From Nemopilema nomurai (Eukaryota; Cnidaria; Scyphozoa; Rhizostomeae; Rhizostomatidae), in NCBI GenBank assembly GCA_003864495.1, contig ML133401.1, positions 3,897,189 to 3,961,188 on the forward strand: a DNA stretch of 64,000 nucleotides. The letters are read 5' to 3'. A model generated the notes under the pieces. It was given only the letters and a program-made list of their open reading frames with translations. It did not search any database and had not been told where the DNA came from. Made by a program: the position numbers and the translations under genes. Of the stretch, positions 1-13,107 are shown piece by piece (the first letter of the stretch is position 1; the number at the start of each line of letters is the position of its first letter).

Positions 1-1466
1 GAGGATCTTCTATTCTAAATGCACTTAGACGCATTTCTCCGAGTTGCTTCAAAAGCTTCTTATTCGTAGCGCAATCTGCTGCCAGTTATTACGCCATCAA
101 AATAATATAAATCCATATGAACCGAAGATTAACAAATATTCGTTTCGTATAGTCAATTTTCAATGAATTCACAACGCTGAAATCAATAGGACTTTAAACT
201 CTGTTACAGTGAACTACAGGATTCCCTTCATGTCTACCTGACTTTATAATCTCGAAAGAGCATTTAAAAGCCAGGTCAGCCTTTAGATATCAAATCTGGC
301 TATTTCTCATTGACAAAAAACCAATAGTAAGTGCCTTAACAAGTTTTACGCATTTAAACAGAAACAATAGGGAATTTTTAATTATACTAAAGTTCTTTTC
401 TTTCTAAAGTCCGTTCTAAACTTCTGAAATTTAGGAAAGCTTTAGGTATTAACAAGTCAAACTGGAAAAACCTTTTTCATATGTAAATCAATCTGATAAA
501 AGTTTTACGCAAAAAGTCCTCATAATAGTCGAAATCATTAAAGTCAAAATTTGAGTTGATTAATGGAAAATCAATAATGGAATTGAGCCACTGACAAAAC
601 TTTCATCAAAGTTAGTACCATTTATAGCAACTCTTACGGTGATAGGATTTCGAAAAATTAAAATGCACACTTAAAACTTTGTCTTTTTCTCAAATGATTC
701 TCAGATTCTTCATACAAATTAGAGCCATTTTTACTTTCTTACTAAAATTTGGGCAATGAAGCATAATTTCTTGTATTTCTAAACATAGGCGCAGACTCAA
801 GGGGCTTCGGGGCTTCCTCGCAAAATTTAGAAGGAGGCTAGACCACCTGGGAAATAGTTAATGGTTAATGTTAGGTTTGACCAGCATGAAATAATAACAA
901 TACCTGAGAACACCACATAAGATCCATGAGCTAGGCCCCTTGAATTATTTTTCTGTTGAGGTCAACAGCCTTCATTTGAAATCACCTTGAATTTTTAGCC
1001 GCTCCCCTTGAAAAGTATCTGTGCCCATGTTTAAAAATTATTGTTTCCACCAGGGAAACAAAAATTAGACCAAAGCAGTAAAAGATGGTACGCTCTACAC
1101 ATTTTAAAGGCTTAAAGCAAGGAAGGCGCAGAGCCCAGAAAAATTTAAAGCTCCACGGCTGGGAGCCGGAGGAAGTTTTGTTAGTAATTTTTACTATTAA
1201 CAATGAAATTGATTGTAAAAAGTTTGTTTTAAGTTGGTAACAAGGAAGGTTTGAAATATAAAAACTGCAGCAGGAGGAAGGTTATAACTTTTTCTGGACT
1301 CTTGCAAAGCGCATAATTTACAAAATCTCCTCCGCATCCGACCTGCGCAGTGCTTCAACGCCTGGATAATAAGTGAAACCTTTTCATCTTGCAATTTTTG
1401 GGAGATGCATACAAATAAGAGCCCCTAACTATTCCATCCGACGGCTAGAATTATCGATCAGATTTG
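1..1466. other. Non-coding AT-rich stretch, no gene seen
   Basis: No convincing coding exon on either strand; the open frames are short and lack splice context. The right end must include the 3' UTR of the minus-strand dehydrogenase that stops at 1467. Around 785-830 there is a CATAGGCGCAGAC stretch followed by GC-rich sequence that resembles the left end of the CATAGGCGCCGAC transposon family found at 18.4 and 45.3 kb, but no matching right end was found. Confidence 0.5.
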
Positions 1467-4400
1467 CTATTCCACGTCGATATTCATGAAAAATTTGGCA
1501 GCTTCTTTGATTGTAAGCGAGCCCCTCGGGTCCTTGAGCTTTTCGTTGATGATGCTAGCAGCATTCTTACAAACAATGTATCTAAACTTTGGCTCTTTGT
1601 GTTCAATTATCTCCTTGATGGTTTTCGCGATTTTTGGCACATTTAAGCTCCGTAATAAGGCTCTGTGCTCAAGTTTAGAAACAGTCTCGTCCATATGATC
1701 GTATTCGAACGTGATTTCGCTGTTGGGCACGCACTGCGATTGGGTGGGTAGTTCTAGTATGACCTTTGATGGGCTTTGTTCCTCGTCCAAAGACGTCTGT
1801 ATAACAGATACCCTAGAAGAAAGGGAAAACATCAGAATTTCTGACAGTTGACAAGTGACACTATAAATGACAAAAGTCCCATATAGGGAACACCCCGAAA
1901 ACCTGGCTATTGCGAAAGCAATGGTAGAACAGATACCCTACAAGAAAGGAAAAATATCAGAATCTCTGACAGTTTGACATTGATAAATGACAAGTGACCC
2001 CTTTTAACCTGGCTATTTCGCAACACCCAGATATCCTGGCTATTGCGAAAGAATGGTAGAAATTTTCCACATAAGGCAGATATAATAAGGCCAGAAATTG
2101 TCCAAATTGTCCAGTCATAATTAGCGCCTGGAAGGATGACATTAAACACTGATGGTCTGTTCGGCTTTTCTAACAATGAAATACTTGTGCTCCTGTATGA
2201 TTTTTTCCGACACTTCCCCGAGGTTGGGAACGAATGTCTGTGAACTAATCATCAACTTATCAAAAGGTTCCTGAATAGAATACGAAATCAGCAGGCAGTG
2301 TTTAACTAGAAGGTGCATGCACATCTGTCACTTTCTGACTTGACCAAGCATAAGGAGCATTCCTTGCAAACCATTGATAGTTGATTATATAGTTCTTGCA
2401 TCTTTTAGATACTGTACAAGTTGATTTGTTGAACGATAAAAATAAGCTTCGTTTTGGGCAAAGAAGGCGTAGCTTTTTGGAAGCCTGAAGTTCGGTAGGG
2501 ATTCCGTACATGAGGACAACGTGATTGTGAATTCATGAATTGATTGTGAGTTTCTTTACAGGAAAACTACGATTGTGAGTTTGTTTATCGGAGCAAATCG
2601 GTGCAATACCAATGTTCCGCACTTTGACCAGTAGCGGTGGCAAAACTACCCCTCCCTACCTCTAATATCTCTTTTTGGCAAAACACCATTCCATTAGGTG
2701 AAGCAAAATTTCTGTTCTGTAAATCAGCTGTAAAATAGTAGGCGATTGGCATTGTCATCTTCTATGGAACACACTGAAGTGCAACACATTAGAACACATG
2801 AGAGTACGAAACTGACACTTAATTGAATAATTGAATTCAACACCTACCAGACAGAGTGTAGAATACATTCAGCTGCAATCGACTCCAGTAAGCCTTCGAG
2901 GGCGAATTTAGTGGAGCAGTACACCGAATGGAATGGTATTCCAATCACCCCTGCAACTGTGTCAACACAAATAATTCTACCCTTCCTCCTCTTCTTCATT
3001 GTGGGAAGTATTGTTTTTATAAGAATCAAAGGAGCTAGGAAGTTCGCTTCGAAAGTCGAAGTGATCAAGTTAAATCCAGTGTCTTCAAGCGGTTTGACAC
3101 ACATCTGGTCCATGTGCAACACTAAAAGGATGAAGAGAAATCCAATTTTAGCAACGGAGAGACAAACTCGTTATGTTCAAGAATATAGGTCCAACATAAA
3201 TCCTTCCTGATTTAATTAAAACCACAATTGTAGGGATATTCCGCAGAAGGAAAAACGAAAGCAAAGAATGGCATCGCTGCTTGCTGGCGAACAAATGAAA
3301 ATTTCATCGACACAAGACAGCTAGTTGTGTGGATTGTCAAAGCTGAGATTACAGGACTCGAAGGAAAGTTGGCTTTTCCTTCTGCCAAAATGACATCTCC
3401 GCGCAATGATATCATTATGATTATTCTTTAAAACGAGTATGCCAATATTCAGTGATGCTGATGTCTCTCTAATGTCAACCCAAGGATGGGCCGAGATCCA
3501 GACCGTATTTAAAGAGTCTGACGTTCCGGTACAAGGTTGGTGCAGAGACCCGAAAATGTTCCAATTTTGGAGGTCTTGGAATTGCTAAAATTGACTGTTT
3601 TCCGTATCAAGTATCATTTTCGCGGCAACCTCAGGGAGAAAAAATTTCAAAAAAATATTGAGCCCTCTGGCTTCTAGGTACCCGGATTCTATTGCTTGTG
3701 TTCTGAAACGTAGGTCTACATGGAAAATTGGAGATCCTATCCAGGAATCTTGTTAGTGGACTTCACATTGAAGAAACAGGGTAAGATTCCCGCTTTGAAC
3801 CTCTGAAAAAAACGACTTGATAGAATTTGATCTAAATTTCCCAATATGGCAGCTAACTATGAGATCTGAAAATAGTCTTGTCGCGAATACGAAGTCAGGG
3901 CGAGACTGGATAATGTGCTCGATGAAGACTTTCTCACGCAGCGTTTTTAACGAATTACTTTTGGCTTTCGAACTGAAAAAAGAGATTTTGTGGTTTACTT
4001 CTGTGGTGAGGTGGAGGATTCAATGCTACTTTTCGGTACAAGTGACCGATTGGAATTAAAGACATGAATGTAACACTCATTATGAGGGATGTACTTTAGC
4101 GACTCTTGCCGTTCTTGTGTACAAATCTTGGAAACTTGAGTCGGTTTTCATGGCAGGAGGTCCCAGGATTTCATTTCTGCAAGAACAGTTCCTCCTTAAC
4201 TTTTCCCGAAAATTTAGCAATGCCATTATTTTTAGGCTGAGCCAATAGATGCACAATTAATCTAAACAAACCAGTCTCGGAAATTGTTGATACAGGGTAA
4301 TCTACATGCAAACAGATCAAATAGGACAAAGATTTTTTAACCAATTGGTGTAATGTCATAGTCGTGTTTAGAAGTTCAAAGAATTAAGTCTGTGTTTCCC

Positions 4401-6497
4401 GAGAGAGGCCCGAGTTGAAAAAGCAAACTTAGGTTTATATTTAAAGAATGTCATCAAACCACAAACCTTCAAGCCTTTGGAACACCATTCCATGTTATCG
4501 TGTTTGATGCGTTAAGTTTAAGTCCGGGAAAAGTAAAAACAGAAGGGAATGGAAGGGATAAATACATTAAGCCTTAATTGCTGATAGGGGTGCCCAAGAC
4601 CGATTTGTATGCAGCCTTCTGGCAATATTGTCTATTCAGACAAGGTCTTTGAATATTGCTGTACCTCGGAATGAAAATGAGGCGAGAACCAAAATCGCAA
4701 CATGATGAGAAAATTATTGAAAGCGCTCTTCAAATAACTCTCTTTATCCCTTTTTGTAGATTTCTCGCTTCCCTGGACTTAACTACTCCATGAAGTAAAG
4801 GGCCTATTGAACCAGAGATGGTTCTGGAGATAAGCCTATTACTTCATTTGGAATTCGCAAAGCCGCAAACTGCTGTTAAAAACAAACTAAAAGTCTGATT
4901 AAGCTCCTAAGTCGAATGGTATAATTTTCTGACATAACAAAGATATTTGGAAATACTCAATCAGGATATTTCTAAATCCTGTAATCGGATGACATTTTCT
5001 GCTATTTGTCCACTGACTCACTTGTGGATGCCTTCAAAGCGGTGGGATCAATCCTCGGATAAAGAGCCGGGACGAAAGTATTAGCATTATGTGTTGCTTA
5101 GTTAGAGCGAAGCTAGGTGCAATCAGCCTTCTTTAGTAGGCCCTAATGGCCTATGCGTATGTGAAAATCTGCTGGGAACGGCATTTCGCTGGCTCGTAAC
5201 TTATCTAGTGTGTTAAAAGGAGATCGATTGCATCTCGCATGTCGGCGACACACTCCTTGCGTCACAAATCATATTTTATCATACGAACTACACAATTCAA
5301 ACCTTTATATTGTGTCTATGCTGTGGTTTTTCAGTCGTGCGATGCTCGATACGTTTGCACGTAGAGAGATATGCATTAGTAGATTGCAGAAGAGACAGAC
5401 TATGTTGGTATCGCTACAAGCCGATGAGTGTCCGCTCGTATCTCCTGGATACCACGGGATAGCCTAATACGAAATGTAGCCATCTCTTCCCTTTCTGCAA
5501 TCTACCTAATTCATAATTTATGTTATGCATAAATGTACTCGCTTCATTCCCATGGCATACAGCAATGAATTGATGAAAAAACTATATTCAATTAATCTGA
5601 AAAACAATAGCGAGAATTGAAAAGCTAAAAAAAAGAATTTTCCATCTCTCGATACACCTAGACTTTATATCGATATTAGAAACTCCCATTCTAAAAGTGA
5701 CAACTAAATTTTTCTTCTCTGTTATCGTACAGGAAGTTTAGTGGTACAATTAAGGTGAAACTGTTGTGGGCGATTTTTTTGTGTGAAATGGCCCACTGGG
5801 AGAACATGACAAAGGGACATAACAATATGGTTAGGCGTCATCTTCAAACGACAAGGCGTCAAGTGTAATCCCTTTAAAGCCAAGGTTACCACTCTTTTTG
5901 AGTGGAAGGTTTTGCTCGAATCCAGCTGTCAACAAATCTAATGTCTTGAAAACTCTACCAATTATTTTCTGCACGACTCAGAATTCAAGGTATCAAATCT
6001 AAATTTGATAATTGATTGCAGCCCAATTCGAGCTTTTGCTTCGGGTAAAGGAGCAACTCAACTCCGCCTAAACAAAATCAAAACCCAAAATGATCAAATG
6101 CATGTTGACTTGCATTGTCATACTCACCCAAAGCATCGACTGAACGTTCCATCTTCAAAACTTCTCCGCAAAATTCTTCAACCGATACCTCATCGCATAA
6201 GTCTACTTTATACACGAAAAGTTGTTTATTTAGGTATTTGATCATGTTCTTATCCCCGATATTCTTAATGTTGTTATAATCGTCCGTGGCAGCGTGCATT
6301 CGAATACGGGCGCCGTACAGTTCCATCAGCTCGAGAACGCATTTCCAACTCACATCAGTTACACACTGGGCAAATACCACAACTAATGCCTGGTCGTTGA
6401 AATTCCCTCTTGCACTGAAACACGAAAGTCCGCCTCTGTTTTGATGCCGTTTATGGAGGTCCCTGATATGGCGAAAGACCGACAAGCTGGCCCCCAT
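1467..6497 (-). CDS. Degenerate RDH8/17beta-HSD1-type short-chain dehydrogenase (probable pseudoenzyme), 3 exons
   Basis: Three exons join in phase: 6497-6128 (ATG at 6497, in-frame TGA just upstream; donor GTGAGTA), 3121-2848 (acceptor TTTTAG, donor GTAGGT) and 1812-1467 (acceptor TTCTTCTAG). The product is 329 residues, close to the usual RDH8/HSD17B1 length. Family features kept: a beta-strand plus helix start near residue 38, VDLCD near 98-102, PLE at 134-136, YCSTKFALEG with Tyr191 and Lys195, and a KLKDPRG segment near the C terminus. Features lost: the TGxxxGIG cofactor loop reads AQCVTDVS (43-50), NNAG reads LHMD (125-128), the catalytic Ser is Thr178, and the EPG after the sixth strand reads QTS. 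The N terminus MGASLS fits an N-myristoylation consensus. The frame is open over 990 nt with good splice sites, which argues against a dead gene. Inference: a fold kept for a non-catalytic role, or an altered cofactor mode. Confidence 0.8.
5370..5510. repeat. Short inverted repeat
   Basis: The stretch beginning ATTAGTAGATTGCAGAAG (about 5373) is mirrored by CTGCAATCTACCTAAT ending near 5508, giving a stem of roughly 16-20 bp with a loop of about 95 bp. It lies in intron 1 of the dehydrogenase gene. It may be a small foldback transposon; no target duplication was recognised. Confidence 0.4.
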
Positions 6498-6834
6498 TTT
6501 TCACCGCATCCCATCCAGGTGTTCCTTGAATGGAGTTCCTACTTCGCCAATGTTGTGATTCCTTGGTGATTCAATTTGCGACTTTCACGGGTCCCGCGGT
6601 GAATCTATTTTATTGTGTTCAGGAGCATCTCACGACAAACAATAAATTGTTTGCATCTTCCTTTGATAGTGGCCACATTTTTGTGCTGTTTGTATGCTTA
6701 GAATTTCACACATAATTCAAGGCTCCTTCGCAACATCTAGCCTCTGACCCGTTACACAGCGTTGGGGTCGGAGCCTGACGAATTTCCGTGGAAATAAAAG
6801 CGCCATACAACTATTTGAGCCCCTAGATAAAGAC

Positions 6835-7308
6835 CAGGGACGGACTTACCAGGGGGACACCGACACCCCCCCCCTAATATTTTTGTGCTATCCAGTAAAT
6901 TTTGTTTTGGTTCAGTAAATAGCTTATTTGGTAGTCAATAGTGATGAAATGACGCCAGTCTCTTCCTTTTTTATCTTCTCGTCGAGTCACTTGTAGTTTT
7001 TCTTTCAATATAATAAACTACTTGAAATTGAAGAACGCGTCAAAGCGATGTCAGATGAAATTACATTACCTAGATGCGCGATAATAACCTAAAACGTATT
7101 ATCGAATATTGTATAATTAAATATTGTGTAACTAGTTACGGCTGAAAGTTTATGTTACAGAAAGGAAAGATTTAAGAAATTAAAGTTATAAAGAGAAATT
7201 CAAAAATGGGCGTTTCTATTATTTCTCAGGCATCTGAAGAGCTTGACACTAAAATCCGATGATAATCTAATATAATCTGACAATCATTGCCTCTAAAATC
7301 CGCCCCTG
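6835..7308. mobile_element. Non-autonomous hAT-type element (MITE), copy 1
   Basis: The 474-bp segment starts CAGGGACGGAC and ends TCCGCCCCTG, so the ends are inverted repeats of the CAGGGGCGGA type common in hAT elements. It is flanked by ATAAAGAC (6827-6834) and ATAGAGAC (7309-7316), an 8-bp target duplication with one mismatch, as expected for hAT insertion. It has no coding capacity. A second copy at 31272-31589 shares internal text such as CTAATATTTTTGTG and CCAGTAAATTTTGTTTTG. Confidence 0.7.
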
Positions 7309-7316
7309 ATAGAGAC

Positions 7317-8585
7317 TTCAAATTCTATTAAAACACTTTCCCTTTAGCAATGTTCGAAGAATTTCTGGTAGATTGTGTCCATGTTGGAAATAGGATTATA
7401 AGAACAACGCTGATCTTGAGGATGATGAAATAAATTTGATTGATATTTCCAAAATAAGTGACCAACTGTACTTTTTTGACCAACTTTTTCTCTGCAGAAA
7501 ACTTGTTTCACAGTTTCAAATGTGGTAAAAATTCCCAATAAGTGTTAAATTCCCCAATACATGATCAACTTTCTGGTTATTTTCCAGGCATTTGAGTGAG
7601 GAGAGGGGGTGTGAATTATTTTATTGTCGCCATGGCATCAATTTTAGTAGATGTCATCATCTTGTGGCATTCTTATCTGATAATGAATGACAGTGACAAT
7701 TAAAAAGACCTTAGTAACATCTGCCAATAGTACAACAGTAGAACACTACTTGGGTGTCAATGGTTGGGACAAAATGTCACAGTATACAGATGACAACGGC
7801 TAACAAAAAAATTGGGGATATAATAAAAAAAGACCTTTTACCAAATTTTTGATTAATTTTTTACTAAGTTAGCATGATGTTTCTGCCTGTTAGGAACCTA
7901 TTGGGTATAAAGAGGCCCTTTAATCCAGATAAAAAATTCCTTTATTATAACTTGAAAATATTCCAAAATAATTCAACCATGTCAAGAGTGAATAAAGTGA
8001 AGTAAACTTGTCAATGGTTCTTTTTGTTAAAAAAACATTAACTGAGAGAATTATAACCAACATTGCTCCAAATAAATGAACATTTGAACAAGTGCTTTGC
8101 AGAACAAAACTTCACAAAACTAGAAATAGCAGAACCAGTTCATCTGAGACTCCACTGAGTATGCAAAGGTTGGAAAGTAACCAAAAGCTGAAATAAATAG
8201 CTAATTGCATATGGAAAACACTAGTGGGTGGTAAGAAGAGCACATGATTGGTTATTATTAAGCAATCAATGTTACTTAACACCTAACTTTTAGAAGTGCC
8301 CAAGGGAAAAGAAAAACTCTTTCTGTCTACAAAGAATAGGATTTTCCATTTAAATATAGACAGATTCCAAAACACCTAGGTGAAAGGACGACCTAGCTTG
8401 CCCAATTATATGAAAATTGTTGTCACAGTATATTTTGGCACAATCTGGGTTCTCCAAAAGGTGTTGCCTTATAGCTGAATCACAGTTGATTTGGGATCTT
8501 ACCACATCTTTAAGCATATTAACAGGGATCTTACCATATAAGAAGCATCTAATGTCACAAAATGCAAATATCTTTTTCTAGAGAA
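7317..8585. other. Intergenic, nothing recognised
   Basis: AT-rich sequence between the MITE and the SERP block. No exon with splice signals or family similarity was found on either strand. Confidence 0.4.
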
Positions 8586-10378
<1,793 letters not shown>

Positions 10379-11679
10379 CTTACACAGATTTCTCTGCCAG
10401 TAACTCACAGTACAACTATCAGAAAGGTAAGCTAATTGTTTTCACGAAAGTTTCTTACTACAAGTTTTGCGCTGATTGGTCTTCTACGGTCACATGGTAC
10501 TATATATTCTTCCTGTGTTCGGACCTCCTGCGCAGCCTTATTTTCAACTGAATCACGAAGCCACTTGAGGGACCATCCAGACTTACACAAATACAGCAAA
10601 TTTTCCCTCACTCTACCATCTCATAACTTTACCTGATTTTGAAGTAGAGCTACAGTGCATGTCAATTGCATTTTCCTGCCTGAAGCTGATATTTTTCTTA
10701 GATTTCTTGTTCGAGGCCTATCCCACAAAATGTAAAGATTATGAAGTTCCTCATCTTTGTAGAGCCTCTTCTTCATCTACTGAATTTTCATCTTTGTATC
10801 GGGCTGTAAATCTTTGAATTCTCGAGTAAAATGTTCGGCACAAATTCAGACTGAAGCCAAGAACAAACACAGGTATATCTCTTAGAAGCGCATATCATTC
10901 ACAAGTTGTACTAATATGTGATTCACAAAAGTAAAATGCATGTGTTTACAAACTGGTTGCTTTAACTGAACTGATTAAGGCGATATATATGTTTCACTGG
11001 TCTCCTGTTAATGATCGATAATTACAATCTTAATGTCTACCACGGCTGAAAACATGCCACAAAATCATTAGGGAAAAAATGAAAAGCGTTAATGTAAAGT
11101 TGGCTCGCATTAGAGGCTGCACGTCTATAAAAATACTAGAGTAGGGGGTGTGGGGTTCTTGCAAACGTTTCGTTGCCTAAAAGAGTTATAAATTGATGAC
11201 GGCAAAGAAATATATATTACAAACTTTTCAATTTGGACCCCATCACCTGAAAAAGCATAATGAAATGCCTTTAAATAGTTAGAATCAGTCAACTGTGTTA
11301 CAAATTGACAGGTAATGGCCACATAAGTATTGACACTTTCCCTACCAAGCCTCTGCATCTTGGTCTTTGTTCATAACTTTATGAATAGAGCCAAAATAAC
11401 AGCGATTAGTTAATAAACTTCAAATCCTTCATTGGCCATATCTCAACCTGTTTAAGACATACATAACCAATTTAGCATATTTTGAAGTAATTTATGGTTA
11501 TTTTGTATGTTAGTGGCGTCAGTAATAGGTGTTAAGTGACGTCACACTTGAGAACTCTTTAATGAATCCGTAAGCGGGGTTACTGGTGCAAAAAATGCAC
11601 AAATAAGTGCAAGTAGGCCTAAACAAATGAAAGGTGCCAAAGATAACATGGACGTTAAAGGCAAACGCAGACCAGTTTA
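10379..11679. other. Intergenic, nothing recognised
   Basis: Upstream of SERP copy 1, so the first few hundred bases should include its promoter, but no clear motif cluster is seen. An open stretch at 10436-10636 has no ATG and no recognisable family. Otherwise AT-rich. Confidence 0.4.
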
Positions 11680-12200
11680 AGTTTAGCATGCTTGGCACAA
11701 GTTACCCAGGATAGGCACAAGTAAGCAACTTCACCAAAATGTTCAAAATTTGATATTTAGAACAATACAATTGAAGCTGCAAAGGAGGCTAAGATACTTG
11801 GCATGTAGGTTGATCAAACATATTCATGGAACAGCCACATCTGTATGAAACGAGAAACCTTTTCAAAGGTTGTGCAAGCATATGTACAAGCATTTGATCA
11901 TGTGACACCAGCTTTAAACATACTTCCGTGGAAGAGGCCTGAGGAACAACGAAATACTCGTAGGCCCTGTTTACAGTACAAATGTCTGAACAACTAAACC
12001 CCCAATGTCACTCTGAAATGTTCCACACAAACTCACAAATTCATGACTACAATACAAGACAACAACACCACACACGTACCTATATCGAATACGGCAAGCC
12101 ATCGTAGAACATTCTTGTATCAAGCCACTGCTGACTTTAACAAATTACCATCAGGAGTGAAGCAATCAAAACATTATTTCAATTTAAACAAAATTTAAAA
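11680..12200 (+). mobile_element. Decayed non-LTR retrotransposon (LINE) reverse-transcriptase C-terminal fragment
   Basis: Broken frames read AKEAKILGM..DQTYSWNSHI (about 11775-11835), the 'LG..ID..L.W..HI' motif downstream of the RT core in CR1/Jockey-type LINEs. Then comes a WKRPEEQRNTR segment (about 11930) and RTFLYQATADFNKLPSGVKQ (about 12100-12160), the typical 'RSF.Y.GA..WN.LP..I' tail. Stops and frame changes show it is dead. Confidence 0.6.
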
Positions 12201-13107
12201 TCACTACAGTTTTACAGACTATGGACTATATTTATTTTTTTGGTGACTATTGTTTTTATATCATACTTAGGATTTGTGCAATTAATACATTACATAATAT
12301 TATATAAGGTGAGCAAAAGCGAGGCTGCACGAATAGCGGTATTGCAGGGCGAGTCAACTGTCGAATGCATTGTTGCACCGTTAAAAATAGTTACAAGAGA
12401 GAGATTGGAAAAAGATGGCGAGTTAACTTCCATTCCTGACTGATGTAGCAAAGGAAAGTCGCCATTTATCGAAACTGAATGTATTTCAGCAGAAACAAGC
12501 ACCTTTTTTAATTTCGTGACAATTCTTTATTATGGTCTTTGATGAAGCTATAAATCCACCTTTTTGTGGCTTTCTGTTGGTGACTGCAATGATTGGGGGG
12601 GGAGGGGGTTGGGTGTGTGTGTGTGTGGGTGGGGGGTGGTGTGGGCTGTCCGTTATAGAGGAAACATACTGCGGCTTGATAATCATCGGAAGGTTGCTTT
12701 TCAGACATGGGGGGGGGGGGGGGGGGGGGGGGTGTAGTAGGATTAATACTTTGTTCCACACTCTATTGTTGTAATTGCACATGCGCACTGTAATTAGTAT
12801 AAAAAGCCTTGTGATTGTAATTAAGGAGAGTTGTGGAGTGGTTGATGAATGATAATCTTATAATGATATTTGTGTTATAATAATATGGTGAATATTACAA
12901 AGATGCGTTTCCCTTAGCGTGAAACTGAATTAAACTTAAAGCTCTACCACAGGGGGGGGGCATGACGCCCCAATCGGTATATCCCTGGCATTATCTGCTT
13001 AGCAATATACTATTCCGGTTTAGTTCAAGCACATGCGCAAGTGACTCCACCTACCAGGTTTTTAAAGTCTACTCTTTAATTTCTAATGTTTTTGTTCGAG
13101 CCCTGCT
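12201..13107. repeat. Simple-sequence region: G-runs, GT repeat, poly-G
   Basis: Between about 12594 and 12735 there are several G-runs, a GT repeat and an unbroken run of more than 20 G. A further G9 run occurs near 12952. Tracts like this could form G-quadruplexes on the plus strand. The rest of the interval carries no recognised gene. An open stretch at 12240-12443 continues after the LINE tail and is not family-assignable. Confidence 0.6.

Noticed and set aside
2142..2511. Reverse frames inside intron 2 of the dehydrogenase gene
   Set aside because: The flanking exons already join in phase and give a complete protein; these frames show no SDR similarity.
12240..12443. Forward frame of 67 codons with a hydrophobic start
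   Set aside because: It follows directly after a dead LINE tail, has no recognised family and no splice evidence.
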